The position numbers and the translations under genes were made by a program. From CAYOEJ01 sp964403015 (GTDB lineage: Bacteria > Actinomycetota > Actinomycetes > Actinomycetales > Actinomycetaceae), in the NCBI GenBank assembly GCA_964403015.1, contig CAYOEJ010000002.1, forward strand, positions 25,104-89,103: a DNA stretch of 64,000 bases, in the 5' to 3' direction. The stretch's first letter is position 1, and each line of letters opens with the position of its first letter. The notes below the pieces were generated by a model that did no database searches, was not told the DNA's origin, and saw only the letters and a list, made by a program, of their open reading frames with translations. This document shows positions 9,177-17,949 of this stretch, one piece after another.

Positions 9177-10544
9177 CTAACCGACGTCGAGCGCTAACAG
9201 ATCGTCAACGCTCTCCCTCCGGACGATTTCCCACGCCTGACCGTTCTCAACAGCGACGACGCCGGGGCGCGGAATCATGTTGTAGTTCGAGCCCATTGAG
9301 CGCCCGTACGCACCGGTGGCAGGGACGGCCAGAAGATCACCGGCTGCGATGTCGGACGGCAGTGCCACATCGTGAACGACGATGTCACCAGATTCGCAGT
9401 GTTTGCCGACCACGCGAGATCGCACTGGTTCACCGTTGGCTCGACGAGACACGATAGCGGCCGTGTAGTTGGCGTCGTAAAGGGCGGGTCGAATGTTGTC
9501 CGACATTCCGCCATCGATGGCCACATACAGCCTCGAGCCGGAGTCGATGGCAACATCCTTGACCGTGCCCACCTCATAGAGTGTCAGCATCGCCGGAGCG
9601 ACGATCGATCTGCCGGGTTCGATCGAAATTCGCGGCGGCGCAAGGCCCGTCTCGGTCACGTGGTCCTTAACGGCGCTCGCCAGCATCCGGGCAAAGTCCT
9701 CGGGCATCGGAGGCATATCGTCAGCGCTGGTGTAGCGGATGCCGTAGCCACCCCCGAGATCCACTTCTGGGATCTCAATTCCTTCCTGCGCTGCCCACGC
9801 ACGCAGATCGAGCACAACCTTGGCAGCTTCTCCAAAACCTTCCGTGGCTAGGATTTGTGAGCCGATATGCGAGTGCAGTCCAATGAGATCGAGATGAGAC
9901 GAATCGCGAACCTGCCTCATCGCATCCTTGATGACACCAGTCGATGCGGATAAGCCAAATTTCTGGTCCTCATGCGCGGTAGCGATAAACTCGTGGCCTC
10001 CGGCATGTACTCCCGTGGTTACCCGAAGGTAAATCGGCGCAATGACACCGCGATCGGCCGCGATCTTGTTTACCAATTCGAGTTCGGCAAGCGAATCAGA
10101 AACGATGTGTGCAATCCCAGAATCGAGAGCGAGCTCAATCTCAGTAACCGACTTGTTGTTTCCGTGCAGGCCACAACGCTGCCCAGGTACACCAGCCGCG
10201 AGCGCCGTGCGGAGCTCCCCCTCGGAGGCGGTATCAAGATGGAGACCGTCGTCGACCATCCACCGGGCGACGGCCTTCGAAAGAAAGGCCTTGCCGGCGT
10301 AGAACACGTCCGCTCCAGCAAGTTCCGCGAATGCATCGTCCATGGCGATCTTCCACGCGCGTGCTCGTCTGCGCATGTCGTCGACGTCGAGAACGTAGGT
10401 TGGCGTGCCAAACCGCTCGGCGATCTCACCGAGACGAATGCCAGAAACGGAAAACTCGCCGTCCTCCTCACGAACAGTATTGATCGACCACACGCCGTGG
10501 TGTGAGCCGTCGGGAACAGGAGCGGTGAGTTTTTCGTATGTCAT
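9177..10544 (-). CDS. lysA: Diaminopimelate decarboxylase
   Basis: PLP enzyme making lysine from meso-diaminopimelate. The 455 residues show the PLP lysine in FYAGKAF (Lys85), HSHIGSQI, a GGGYGI phosphate-binding loop, EPGRSIV and the CESGD dimer-contact motif. It starts 6 bases after the argS stop, and argS-lysA are commonly paired in actinobacteria. Only 87 bp separate it from hom, so read-through is possible although hom has its own ribosome-binding site. Confidence 0.96.
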   Translation of the reverse strand: MTYEKLTAPVPDGSHHGVWSINTVREEDGEFSVSGIRLGEIAERFGTPTYVLDVDDMRRRARAWKIAMDDAFAELAGADVFYAGKAFLSKAVARWMVDDGLHLDTASEGELRTALAAGVPGQRCGLHGNNKSVTEIELALDSGIAHIVSDSLAELELVNKIAADRGVIAPIYLRVTTGVHAGGHEFIATAHEDQKFGLSASTGVIKDAMRQVRDSSHLDLIGLHSHIGSQILATEGFGEAAKVVLDLRAWAAQEGIEIPEVDLGGGYGIRYTSADDMPPMPEDFARMLASAVKDHVTETGLAPPRISIEPGRSIVAPAMLTLYEVGTVKDVAIDSGSRLYVAIDGGMSDNIRPALYDANYTAAIVSRRANGEPVRSRVVGKHCESGDIVVHDVALPSDIAAGDLLAVPATGAYGRSMGSNYNMIPRPGVVAVENGQAWEIVRRESVDDLLALDVG

Positions 10545-10550
10545 GTCATC

Positions 10551-12224
10551 TCACATTTTGTGAGGAGCGCTCACACCGAGGAGCGCTAGGCCGTTGGCAA
10601 GGACTTGACCGGTGGCATCGTTGAGCCACAGGCGTGTGCGGTGTAGGTCCGTCACCTCGTCATCACCTCGCGGTGTGACGCGAGACTGGCCATACCAGGT
10701 GTGGTAGGCACCTGCGAGCTCCTCGAGGTAGCGCGCAACCCTATGCGGCTCGCGAAGCTGTGCCGACTGCGCCACGACCTCGGGGAAACGTGCAAGCGCG
10801 GCGAGCAGTTCGCCGTCTGCGGGCCCATTGAGCAGTGCCGGATCAAAGGATTCGCGAGTCACGCCGTGTTCGCCAGCATTGCGATCCACGGACTTTGTGC
10901 GCGCGTGTGCGTACTGCACGTAGAAGACAGGGTTCTCATTCGTTCGCGAGGAAATGAGGGCGAGATCGATCTCGAGCGTGGTATCCATCGCCGAACGGAC
11001 CAGTGAGTAGCGCGCAGCATCCACACCGGCAGCATCCACGAGATCGGACAGGACCACGATCGTTCCCGCTCGCTTCGACATGCGAACCGGTTCACCGTCG
11101 TGAACGAGGTTCACCAACTGTCCGATGAGGATTTCGAGGTTTTGCCCGGTGCCTGCCTCGTCACCAAAGGCGCGAGCCATCGCATACATACGACCGATGT
11201 AACCGTGGTGATCGGCGCCGAGCATGATGATCACGTGATCGGCCCCGCGCTGGCGCTTATCGAGGTAGTAGGCGATGTCCCCAGCAAAATACGCAGCGTT
11301 ACCATCAGACTTGATGATGACTCGATCCTTGTCGTCGCCAAAGTCCGTTGAGCGAAGCCAGGTCGCGCCGTCGTCGTCGAAAATCACGCCCTTATCGCGC
11401 AGGGTCTGGATAGCCTCATCCACGGCGCCGGTCTCGTGAAGCGTGTCTTCGTGGAAGTAGACGTCAAACTCGACGCGGAAGTCCGCCAGTTCCTTCTTGA
11501 TCTCCTCGAACATGCGTGAGACGCCGTAGTTGCGGAAGAACTCGCGCGCTTCGGTGTCGTCCATGGTGGCCGGGTCAATACCCTTGCCGTGCTCAGCGAG
11601 AACGGCGTTGGCGATATCTTCAATGTACTGGCCGCCATATCCGTCCTCAGGTGCCTGCTGGCCGCGAGCGCGGGCAAGGAGAGAGGATGAGAAGCGGTCG
11701 ATCTGAGCGCCGTGATCGTTGAAGTAATACTCGCGAACAACCTCCGCACCGGCAGCTTCGAGAATACGAGCCAGCGAGTCTCCAACGGCTGCCCAACGCG
11801 CGCCGCCAACGTGGATCGGCCCGGTCGGATTCGCAGAGACGAATTCGAGGTTAATCGTGGATCCGGTCAGCGACTTGGTGGTGCCATACGCCTGCCCGGC
11901 TTCAAGAATCGTGCGCGCAAGCTCACCGGCTGCTGCCGCATTGAGAGTGATGTTGATGAAGCCAGGGCCAGCAATCTCTGCCTTCGAAATCCCCTGATGC
12001 TCAACCAATCGCGCCGTGAGAAGTTCAGCGAAGGCACGCGGGTTCATGCCCGCCTTCTTTGCCAGCTGCATCGCAATGTTGGACGCCCAATCTCCATGCT
12101 CTCGGCTACGTGGGCGCTCAACCTTAATTTCAGGTAGGTCGGCAGGATCGAGAGCGATGTCGCCTTGGCTAATGGCGTCCTCGAGTGAGGAACGAATGAA
12201 TGCGCTGAGTTCTTCTGGAGTCAT
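10551..12224 (-). CDS. argS: Arginyl-tRNA synthetase
   Basis: Class I synthetase charging tRNA-Arg. The 557 residues have the N-terminal Add-1 domain, a HIGH-type signature written HVGG (138-141, inside PTGPIHVGGARWAAVGD), a MSKRAGT motif in place of KMSKS, and the all-helical anticodon domain at the end. The first gene of the argS-lysA pair, it appears to be leaderless: a TAGAAT box sits 6 nt before the ATG and no Shine-Dalgarno is visible. A tRNA-Arg gene lies about 0.9 kb upstream. Confidence 0.97.
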   Translation of the reverse strand: MTPEELSAFIRSSLEDAISQGDIALDPADLPEIKVERPRSREHGDWASNIAMQLAKKAGMNPRAFAELLTARLVEHQGISKAEIAGPGFINITLNAAAAGELARTILEAGQAYGTTKSLTGSTINLEFVSANPTGPIHVGGARWAAVGDSLARILEAAGAEVVREYYFNDHGAQIDRFSSSLLARARGQQAPEDGYGGQYIEDIANAVLAEHGKGIDPATMDDTEAREFFRNYGVSRMFEEIKKELADFRVEFDVYFHEDTLHETGAVDEAIQTLRDKGVIFDDDGATWLRSTDFGDDKDRVIIKSDGNAAYFAGDIAYYLDKRQRGADHVIIMLGADHHGYIGRMYAMARAFGDEAGTGQNLEILIGQLVNLVHDGEPVRMSKRAGTIVVLSDLVDAAGVDAARYSLVRSAMDTTLEIDLALISSRTNENPVFYVQYAHARTKSVDRNAGEHGVTRESFDPALLNGPADGELLAALARFPEVVAQSAQLREPHRVARYLEELAGAYHTWYGQSRVTPRGDDEVTDLHRTRLWLNDATGQVLANGLALLGVSAPHKM

Positions 12225-12230
12225 GGTGCC

Positions 12231-12236
12231 ATTCTA
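12231..12236 (-). promoter_or_regulatory. -10 box of a leaderless argS promoter
   Basis: TAGAAT on the minus strand, 6 nt before the argS ATG, so transcription probably starts at the start codon. No convincing -35 box is visible. Confidence 0.6.
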
Positions 12237-12274
12237 GCCGTGCGTTACGCATTTCCACTTTCTTGCCAGAACAC

Positions 12275-12318
12275 GGAAGAAATGCGGTTGACCACACAGG
12301 ATCAGCCGCATTTCATCA
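12275..12318 (-). terminator. Hairpin between the DUF937 gene and argS
   Basis: Inverted repeat GAAATGCGG / CCGCATTTC (12279-12287 and 12306-12314), 18-nt loop, followed on the minus strand by a T-rich stretch. It lies 19 bp past the DUF937 stop. Confidence 0.65.
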
Positions 12319-12332
12319 GTGACTAGTTGCCG

Positions 12333-12980
12333 TTATCGGCGGCCACCGCCGAGAAGTCCGCCAAGGCCACCGAGGATATCGGTCACCCCTCCGGCCTTGT
12401 TCGAACTCGTGTTTGAGCCGAGCAGCCCGCCAAGCACATCGGCAAGGCCACCTCCGGAGCTCGGCTGAACTTCGTCGTCACGGCCCGTCATCTTGTCGAG
12501 AATACCGCCGAGGAAACCGTCGTCGTCCTTTGTCTCGGCCCCAGTTGAAGACGCCGTGGGAGATGGGGCGCCGTCGGTGGCGTTCTTTCCGCTGACCTGG
12601 TTAGCCACCCAGGAAAGTACGAGTGGCGCGAGTAGCGGTAGAAGACGCGTCACGAGCGTTGAGCCGACGCCGAGCCCGCCCAGTTGGTTGACGACGCCGT
12701 CGGTGTTGTCGCCGAACACGTGACGGACGATCTTCTCTCCGTCGCGCTCATCAATCTTCGAAATATCCACGCCGCCCGTGAGTGGGTTGCCACTGTGGTC
12801 ACCAAGGGCCTTGCCGAGCGATTTCTCTCCCGCGGGGTCCTTCGCGTTTTCGCGCATGCCACCAAGAAGTGCTGGAATAGCGGTGTTGGCCGCTTCGGTT
12901 ACCTCTTGAGGGCTTGAGCCAAGCTGGCGAGCAATGTCATTAATGGGAAGTCGGCTAATGAGATCCGTGTAGTCTGCCAT
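12333..12980 (-). CDS. DUF937 family protein
   Basis: A protein of 215 residues of unknown function. The N-terminal about 130 residues match the DUF937 pattern: a Leu/Ile-rich start, an early ALLGGMRENA segment and helical repeats. Gly-rich low-complexity tails with LGGLLG repeats form the C-terminal third. The second ATG at 12980 is preferred because AGGA lies 5 nt before it; an ATG at 12986 would overlap that site. It stands alone between argS and a tRNA gene and has its own terminator. Cytoplasmic or surface location cannot be judged; I see no signal peptide. Confidence 0.7.
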   Translation of the reverse strand: MADYTDLISRLPINDIARQLGSSPQEVTEAANTAIPALLGGMRENAKDPAGEKSLGKALGDHSGNPLTGGVDISKIDERDGEKIVRHVFGDNTDGVVNQLGGLGVGSTLVTRLLPLLAPLVLSWVANQVSGKNATDGAPSPTASSTGAETKDDDGFLGGILDKMTGRDDEVQPSSGGGLADVLGGLLGSNTSSNKAGGVTDILGGLGGLLGGGRR

Positions 12981-13100
12981 GATCATCCTTTGTTACTCGG
13001 GTCACGTAGTTAGTAAGCATACAGCGCCAGAGAGTGTGCCCGTCACGACAGATACACGTACGGCGTAATTGCGCCCCTACTGTTAAACTAAATCGTCCCC

Positions 13101-13173
13101 GCCCCGATAGCTCAGGGGATAGAGCGTCTGCCTCCGGAGCAGAAGGTCGCAGGTTCGAATCCTGTTCGGGGCA
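13101..13173 (+). tRNA. tRNA-Arg (anticodon CCG)
   Basis: A 73-nt cloverleaf. The acceptor arms GCCCCGA and TCGGGGC pair, followed by discriminator A and no encoded CCA. The anticodon loop CTCCGGA on a TCTGC/GCAGA stem gives CCG, reading CGG codons. The T loop is TTCGAAT. A TAAACT box about 15 bp upstream may be its -10. It lies near argS but on the opposite strand. Confidence 0.96.
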
Positions 13174-13176
13174 CAG

Positions 13177-13224
13177 AAAAAACTCCCGAGACTTAGCTAA
13201 AAGCTAGTGTCCGGGAGTTTTCTT
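13177..13224 (+). terminator. Terminator after tRNA-Arg
   Basis: An A-rich start leads into ACTCCCG, an internal TAGCT/AGCTA pairing, then CGGGAGT followed by TTTTCTTT. It is a typical intrinsic terminator starting 4 nt after the tRNA. Confidence 0.85.
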
Positions 13225-13234
13225 TGATCGCGAA

Positions 13235-13480
13235 TCATTCCTCAATCTCATGCAGGTACACCCATTTGTACCCGTATGTTTTCGTCATAAAACTTAACGC
13301 AGTGGCAACCTTGCTCTTGGCGTTAAGCATGCGAGGCTGCTCGAGCATGCAGTGATATCGCTTGCCATCCAGCCTTACTTTAGTTATCAGGATTATGTAT
13401 GGCGCTAATCCGACCCATCGAGTCAAACGGATCGTTAAACCCGTGATTGACGTCAGAAAAGATGTCAAGCCCATCAACAT
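13235..13480 (-). other. Doubtful small open frame at the 3' end of the lipoprotein gene
   Basis: An open frame of up to 81 codons whose first 100 bp overlap the end of the lipoprotein gene in another frame. The last 45 residues (from VRLDGKRYHC) have protein-like composition and end in WVYLHEIEE. There is no ribosome-binding site, and I recognise no family. It may be a remnant of a lost gene or noise. Confidence 0.2.
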
Positions 13481-14834
13481 GTTCGAGGAACCTATGCGAA
13501 CTTAGGAGTTCAGATCCGGTACCAACATCAAGGATTTTCTGATTAGTCTGGATCCACGCAGAATTCGGTCCCACCACATATCGGTGTGGTATTTCGTAAG
13601 TTGGTCGGATATGGTTCGCAGACGCTGACCGGTCCGAGTTCGAGGGATCCTCACCGAGCGGACTCCAGAAAATCTCTGAGATCGTAACCTCCAGTAGCAT
13701 CGGCGTCTCATTGACAGAAACGAACAATTCTTCTGGATCGTCTGTGGTCTGCGGTTCAAAATCGGAGGCCTCCCACTTCTCCCAGACGGTAAGGAACTCC
13801 TCAGCTGTGAGAAGCTCGCTACCCACAGCGGAATCGACAAAATCGACATTGGTTGGAGCTGTGACCGTATCGATCACGCCTTCCTCCGGGTCAATCACAG
13901 CCCAATCTGAGTTCATCCCCGTGTTCCACAGCACCGCGTCAGCGAGTGGAATAATCGTGAGTTCGTCGGTGAATTCGCCCCATTGATCTCCACCCTTAGG
14001 ATTTGGATACCAGTCGCCAGAAACCTCAGTCTCCACGAGTGAATTGCTCTCAAGATCAAAAAACTCGAGTTTAAAGGTGTCTGGTACACCCTCGTCTGCC
14101 ATGTTCTTCTTATAATCGAAGGACGCCCCAAAATAGAGATAGTCATTCATAGCGATCGGCCCGAGGGTCCTCGAACCGCCTCGGAAACGTGCAACTTCGG
14201 TCAGTGTCTCGTCATAGACAAGCATCTCGCCCGAATCCGGATGCGGACACATCCCGATCTCCAGAATGGGTCTAAATGTGCAATCGAGACCGAGATCGGA
14301 AGCCTTCACGAACTCCCCGGTCTGAATATCAACCATCTCAACGGTGAAAATCATAAACGAATCGTTAGGTCCGCTCGAGCCGCGCCGGCTCCCACCCGTG
14401 ACCATGACGTGATTCCCGATCCGGGCGCCTGATTCAGATCTCCGAATCGATGGCCAAGGCTCGAAATCGAGTTCCACATACTCGACATCTACCGTAGTTT
14501 CATTTTCCCACGCGGTGTCACCCGTTTCAGGATCGAGGCTGTAGAGCGTAATATCCATTGGCCCAGGTTCATGCCTCTTCGGCGGGGAATCGTTCTTCTT
14601 GAGAACCACTCGCTGGTTTGTTTCATCCCATGCGATGAACTGTGCTCCAGCCACCGTCCACGCCACCTCAAGTTCCTCAACGGGCCGAGGTGGGTGCGTC
14701 GTCGGGTCGACTGGCCCCGGATCGCTCGAGCCGTTGCCAACCGCACTCGGCCCCGAAACACTTTCAACGCCGCTGCACGCACTGAGCAGTATCGCAACTG
14801 CAGCCACGATCACACCTGTCTTGCGTCGTTTCAT
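13380..14834 (-). CDS. Hypothetical lipoprotein, possibly beta-propeller
   Basis: A secreted, lipid-anchored protein of 484 residues. The start at 14834 has AAGGAG 6 nt upstream. Residues 1-20 form a signal peptide with basic KRRK, a hydrophobic core and the lipobox LLSAC (Cys20). A Ser/Gly/Pro-rich linker follows. The rest is rich in Trp, Asp and beta-strand-like segments (AWTVAGAQFIAWDE, LYSLDPETGDTAWE, VIDPEEGVIDTV) spaced like the blades of a PQQ-type propeller; this fold is inferred from pattern only. I do not recognise the family. A 2-hydroxyacid dehydrogenase gene lies 10 bp upstream in the same direction. Confidence 0.7.
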   Translation of the reverse strand: MKRRKTGVIVAAVAILLSACSGVESVSGPSAVGNGSSDPGPVDPTTHPPRPVEELEVAWTVAGAQFIAWDETNQRVVLKKNDSPPKRHEPGPMDITLYSLDPETGDTAWENETTVDVEYVELDFEPWPSIRRSESGARIGNHVMVTGGSRRGSSGPNDSFMIFTVEMVDIQTGEFVKASDLGLDCTFRPILEIGMCPHPDSGEMLVYDETLTEVARFRGGSRTLGPIAMNDYLYFGASFDYKKNMADEGVPDTFKLEFFDLESNSLVETEVSGDWYPNPKGGDQWGEFTDELTIIPLADAVLWNTGMNSDWAVIDPEEGVIDTVTAPTNVDFVDSAVGSELLTAEEFLTVWEKWEASDFEPQTTDDPEELFVSVNETPMLLEVTISEIFWSPLGEDPSNSDRSASANHIRPTYEIPHRYVVGPNSAWIQTNQKILDVGTGSELLSSHRFLEHVDGLDIFSDVNHGFNDPFDSMGRISAIHNPDN

Positions 14835-14844
14835 TGCTTGCTCC

Positions 14845-15789
14845 TTAGTACCAACCGTCGAGCGATATGAGATTTGGAGGCTCTTCATTTGTGCGCAGAG
14901 CCTTGAGGTTTGCGACGAGGTCACCAAAGGCATCACTCTTGCGAGTGATCCCCGATCCGTGGGCGGTAACCGTAACCTGCGGGTGTGACCAGCGCCAATC
15001 GTCGTCGTCCAAAGGCTCTTTTTCGAAAACATCGAGAACCGCTTGCGAAACGCATCCCGACTCGAGCGCCCCACGCAACGCCTCGTGATCGACCGTTATT
15101 CCCCGCCCCACGTTCACAAAGAGCGCACCGGAAAGCTTGTCGAAGAAGTCTGCGTCTAGCAATCCTTCGGTTTCCGGAGTGCGCGGCAAAACAGCGACGA
15201 CGACGTCGGAGGCACCAAGCACCTCCGCCCCAGTTTCCAGCGTGCTCACGGTATCGAAGGCTTCTCTTTCGCGCCCCGACAAGGACAGGCCGTGAACTGA
15301 GGACACAAAAGGTCGGAGCAACGTGGCAATCTCGCTACCTATACGGCCGGTGCCCACCACCGTGACGGTGAGTTCCATGGCTGAGGCTGATCCGAGAGCT
15401 TTCCACTGACGCCGTTCTTGCTGCTGGCGGTAATCCTCGAGTCTGCGGACGTGAGAGAGAACAACCGCCACGACGTACTCGGCGATCCGGTGCGGCATGG
15501 TGCCCACGGTATTTGTGAGAATCGCGCCGGCTTCGCGCATTTCAGAGAAGATGTCATGAAACTGGTCCACTCCGTCTGAGCCCGAGTGGTACCAGCGAAT
15601 ATTGGACTCCAACGGCGAGGCAGGGTAGCGAAAACCCGACCAAGAATCAGCCCACATCAGATCATCGCGTGTCACTTGATCCGCAGGGATGTAGCGAGCA
15701 TTGATGTCATCCGCACCCAAGGCGTGCTTGATTTCGGACGGGAAGTCCGCGAAGAACTCTTCAGTCAGGAGAAGCCGGGTCGGATACAT
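14845..15789 (-). CDS. D-isomer-specific 2-hydroxyacid dehydrogenase
   Basis: NAD(P)-dependent oxidoreductase of the D-2-hydroxyacid dehydrogenase family; the substrate is unknown. The 314 residues include the Rossmann motif GTGRIG (146-151) and the catalytic set Arg229 (NVGRG), Glu258 (FEKEPLD) and His277 (TAHGSG). The ATG at 15789 has no Shine-Dalgarno, but TATGCT lies exactly 6 nt upstream, so a leaderless start is likely. A GTG at 15831 would add 14 residues and is less favoured. Confidence 0.85.
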   Translation of the reverse strand: MYPTRLLLTEEFFADFPSEIKHALGADDINARYIPADQVTRDDLMWADSWSGFRYPASPLESNIRWYHSGSDGVDQFHDIFSEMREAGAILTNTVGTMPHRIAEYVVAVVLSHVRRLEDYRQQQERRQWKALGSASAMELTVTVVGTGRIGSEIATLLRPFVSSVHGLSLSGREREAFDTVSTLETGAEVLGASDVVVAVLPRTPETEGLLDADFFDKLSGALFVNVGRGITVDHEALRGALESGCVSQAVLDVFEKEPLDDDDWRWSHPQVTVTAHGSGITRKSDAFGDLVANLKALRTNEEPPNLISLDGWY

Positions 15790-15795
15790 GCCTTT

Positions 15796-15801
15796 AGCAT
15801 A
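15796..15801 (-). promoter_or_regulatory. -10 box of a leaderless promoter (2-hydroxyacid dehydrogenase)
   Basis: TATGCT on the minus strand, 6 nt before the ATG at 15789. Confidence 0.5.
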
Positions 15802-15891
15802 GAGGGTACGCCCAGATGTGTCACCGGACACAGCGTTCGTGAGATGGCGTTATTTCAACGTTCTGCGCAAATTGGGGACTGCTGGCCAGCA

Positions 15892-16668
15892 TTACCAGCG
15901 TTCGGCTATCACGTTTCTAGCGAGCGTTGGTTCGTCCGTGATGAGCGCGTCGACACCGAGATCGAGCAGATCCCGCATGTCCTCTTCGTCATTAACGGTC
16001 CACACATGGACGGCGAGTCCGCGTGAATGGGCAAGGTCAACAAAACGATCGTCAACCACGTTGATGTTTCGGAAGTTCACTGGGACCTGCACGCATTCGA
16101 CGCCCTTCTTCGGCCCCGGGATGCCTCTTGCCGCACTTTTGCGCAGACGCGCAGGCCCGTGAGCGGCCACAACGAGTCGCCCAATCGTTGCCATGCCGAG
16201 TGAGGATCGAACCCCTGGAAGATTGAAGCGCAAAACCTTCAAGCGCGCCTCGCTAAAGGAGGCCAAAGATACTTGCTCGATAGCATTTTGCCGTTTCAGA
16301 GTCCGAATAAGCGGACGCACGACGCTGTTGACCTTCGCATCGACGTTGAAGATGATATCTGGGAACTCCTCGAGCACCTCGTCGAGACGTAATGGTGTAT
16401 TGCCAGAGATATCTTGAATATCTTGAAGATCGCGCCACGTGTGGTCTTTGACCAAACCGCCGGTGTCGGTGAGCCGATCAAGCATCGGGTCATGGAAGAT
16501 GATGACCACGCCGTCTTTGGTCGCGTGGACGTCCGTCTCGATGAAGCGAAAGCCTTTATCTCGCATCGCCTTAAAGGCCTGCATCGAATTCTCGGGCTCT
16601 TCATTGCCACCACCGCGATGTGCGAGGACCACGGGTTTTTCACCAATGTTCCACAGGCGATCAGACAT
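15892..16668 (-). CDS. Glycerophosphodiester phosphodiesterase family protein
   Basis: Hydrolyses glycerophosphodiesters to glycerol-3-phosphate and an alcohol. The 258 residues show the family's N-terminal catalytic set: HRGG (17-20), ENS (26-28), the metal-binding ETDVHATKDG (44-53) and FHD (58-60). No signal peptide is visible, so a cytoplasmic enzyme is likely. The start overlaps the stop of the upstream M23 peptidase gene by one base, suggesting an operon. A short palindrome (15881-15890) follows the stop. Confidence 0.9.
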   Translation of the reverse strand: MSDRLWNIGEKPVVLAHRGGGNEEPENSMQAFKAMRDKGFRFIETDVHATKDGVVIIFHDPMLDRLTDTGGLVKDHTWRDLQDIQDISGNTPLRLDEVLEEFPDIIFNVDAKVNSVVRPLIRTLKRQNAIEQVSLASFSEARLKVLRFNLPGVRSSLGMATIGRLVVAAHGPARLRKSAARGIPGPKKGVECVQVPVNFRNINVVDDRFVDLAHSRGLAVHVWTVNDEEDMRDLLDLGVDALITDEPTLARNVIAERW

Positions 16669-17756
16669 TACTTGCCGCAGAGCTCGCTAACTTCGATCGC
16701 GCCAAGCTCCTCGAGAGCTGGCAGCGGCGACGTTGCCTCGTTATCTTCTCCGAAGGTGCCGGGATGGAATTCAAAGTGAAGGTGCGGGCCCGTTGCTCGG
16801 CCGTTGGAGCCGACATCGGCGATGTGGTCGCCTGCCTTCACCTGGTCACCCTCGGCGACGTGAACGCCGTCGTCGTACATATGCACGTACCAGCTGCTAA
16901 ATGCCTTGCCGTCGATTTCATGCTGCACGATGATGAGATTCGATGAGCGGCCATCAAGCCCCACGCCCGCGTGAACCACGGTGCCATCCGCGATGGAATA
17001 AATGGGCGTACCGAGCGGAGCGGCGAAGTCCTCGCCCATGTGCTTCGACAGCACTCCAGTAAACGGGTCAGAGCGCCATCCAAAAGATGACGTGAGATCG
17101 TAGGTGCCAGAGGCCATTGGCATGGTGACAACGTTAGAGTCATCGACAAAAAGTGAGCTAAGGGAGTTCGCTCCCGTGCGAATTTCGCAGCTAATCGGCT
17201 GACCATCGAAGACGGTTTGCAGCGCGTGGTAACGGGCATTGTCCTCGGCACCTGATGTTGCGAGGAGAGATTCTGGCGTAGCGGACTCAGATTCTTCAAT
17301 ATCTGGCAGAAGTGAAGCTTGAGTATTTCCCAGACCGATAGCGTTTGTTGCATACGCCGGCACGGTGGCGGTACCTGAGATCAAGCCGACCGCAATCGAA
17401 AGCGCGCAAGAGGCGACGCCCGCACCACCGGTAATCGAGGCGAGCCTAACGAAACGCTTGCGCTGGGCGGAGCGACGCGCGCTGGAGGCAACTGCGGGCG
17501 CCGTTGATCCTCCAACCGGCTTCTCCCTCACGGGAGCCGAACCAGCCGATGTGGTCGGAGCTGGAACCGATGCGATATCAGTGGGAACTGGTAAAATCGC
17601 CGCGGTTGGCGCCGAAGCGGGGATCGCGGTCACATCTGAGGCGGCGTCGCCAAGTTCGGTCCCATCCAATTGGGCCTGACGAGCGAGCTCTTCACGTTGC
17701 CGAGCAAGGCGCAGTTCGCGTCGCGACGGCAGTTTGTCGTGCTCAGCTTCGATCAC
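16668..17756 (-). CDS. M23 family metallopeptidase (LytM domain), membrane-anchored
   Basis: Probable peptidoglycan endopeptidase or regulator of one. Its 362 residues start at GTG 17756 behind a GGGAG. Residues 1-100 are a charged, Ala/Pro-rich cytoplasmic region, a single membrane segment lies near 105-128, and the LytM/M23 domain spans about 225-345. The zinc ligands are all present: His239 and Asp243 (HMGED) and His327 of HLHFE, with His292 as the further active-site histidine. This points to an active enzyme facing outside. A CCACC-AGAC-GGTGG hairpin and a TATTAT -10-like box lie in the 193-bp leader region; I see no c-di-AMP riboswitch there. Confidence 0.88.
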   Translation of the reverse strand: MIEAEHDKLPSRRELRLARQREELARQAQLDGTELGDAASDVTAIPASAPTAAILPVPTDIASVPAPTTSAGSAPVREKPVGGSTAPAVASSARRSAQRKRFVRLASITGGAGVASCALSIAVGLISGTATVPAYATNAIGLGNTQASLLPDIEESESATPESLLATSGAEDNARYHALQTVFDGQPISCEIRTGANSLSSLFVDDSNVVTMPMASGTYDLTSSFGWRSDPFTGVLSKHMGEDFAAPLGTPIYSIADGTVVHAGVGLDGRSSNLIIVQHEIDGKAFSSWYVHMYDDGVHVAEGDQVKAGDHIADVGSNGRATGPHLHFEFHPGTFGEDNEATSPLPALEELGAIEVSELCGK

Positions 17757-17949
17757 AGCAACTCCCAGATCTTTCGCTTATGGATATGCCACCAGACGGT
17801 GGTCCGACTTCGATAATAACGGTTTGGTAACAGGTTCGCCATGCGAATCCTCAAGTTCCCCCGTGAAGGCGGACACAAGAAAACCAACGTGAGTCACAAA
17901 TCGGTCACGACGCGAACGGTCAGCAATGCGAGCCAAGCAAATGCCCTGC

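Noticed and set aside
13101..13224. Prophage or island insertion at the tRNA-Arg 3' end
   Set aside because: The tRNA is followed at once by its own terminator, with no integrase and no repeated tRNA 3' end seen downstream.
17757..17949. c-di-AMP (ydaO-type) riboswitch in front of the M23 peptidase
   Set aside because: Such riboswitches often precede wall hydrolase genes in actinobacteria, but I could not find the conserved motifs; only a 5-bp hairpin and a -10-like box are visible.
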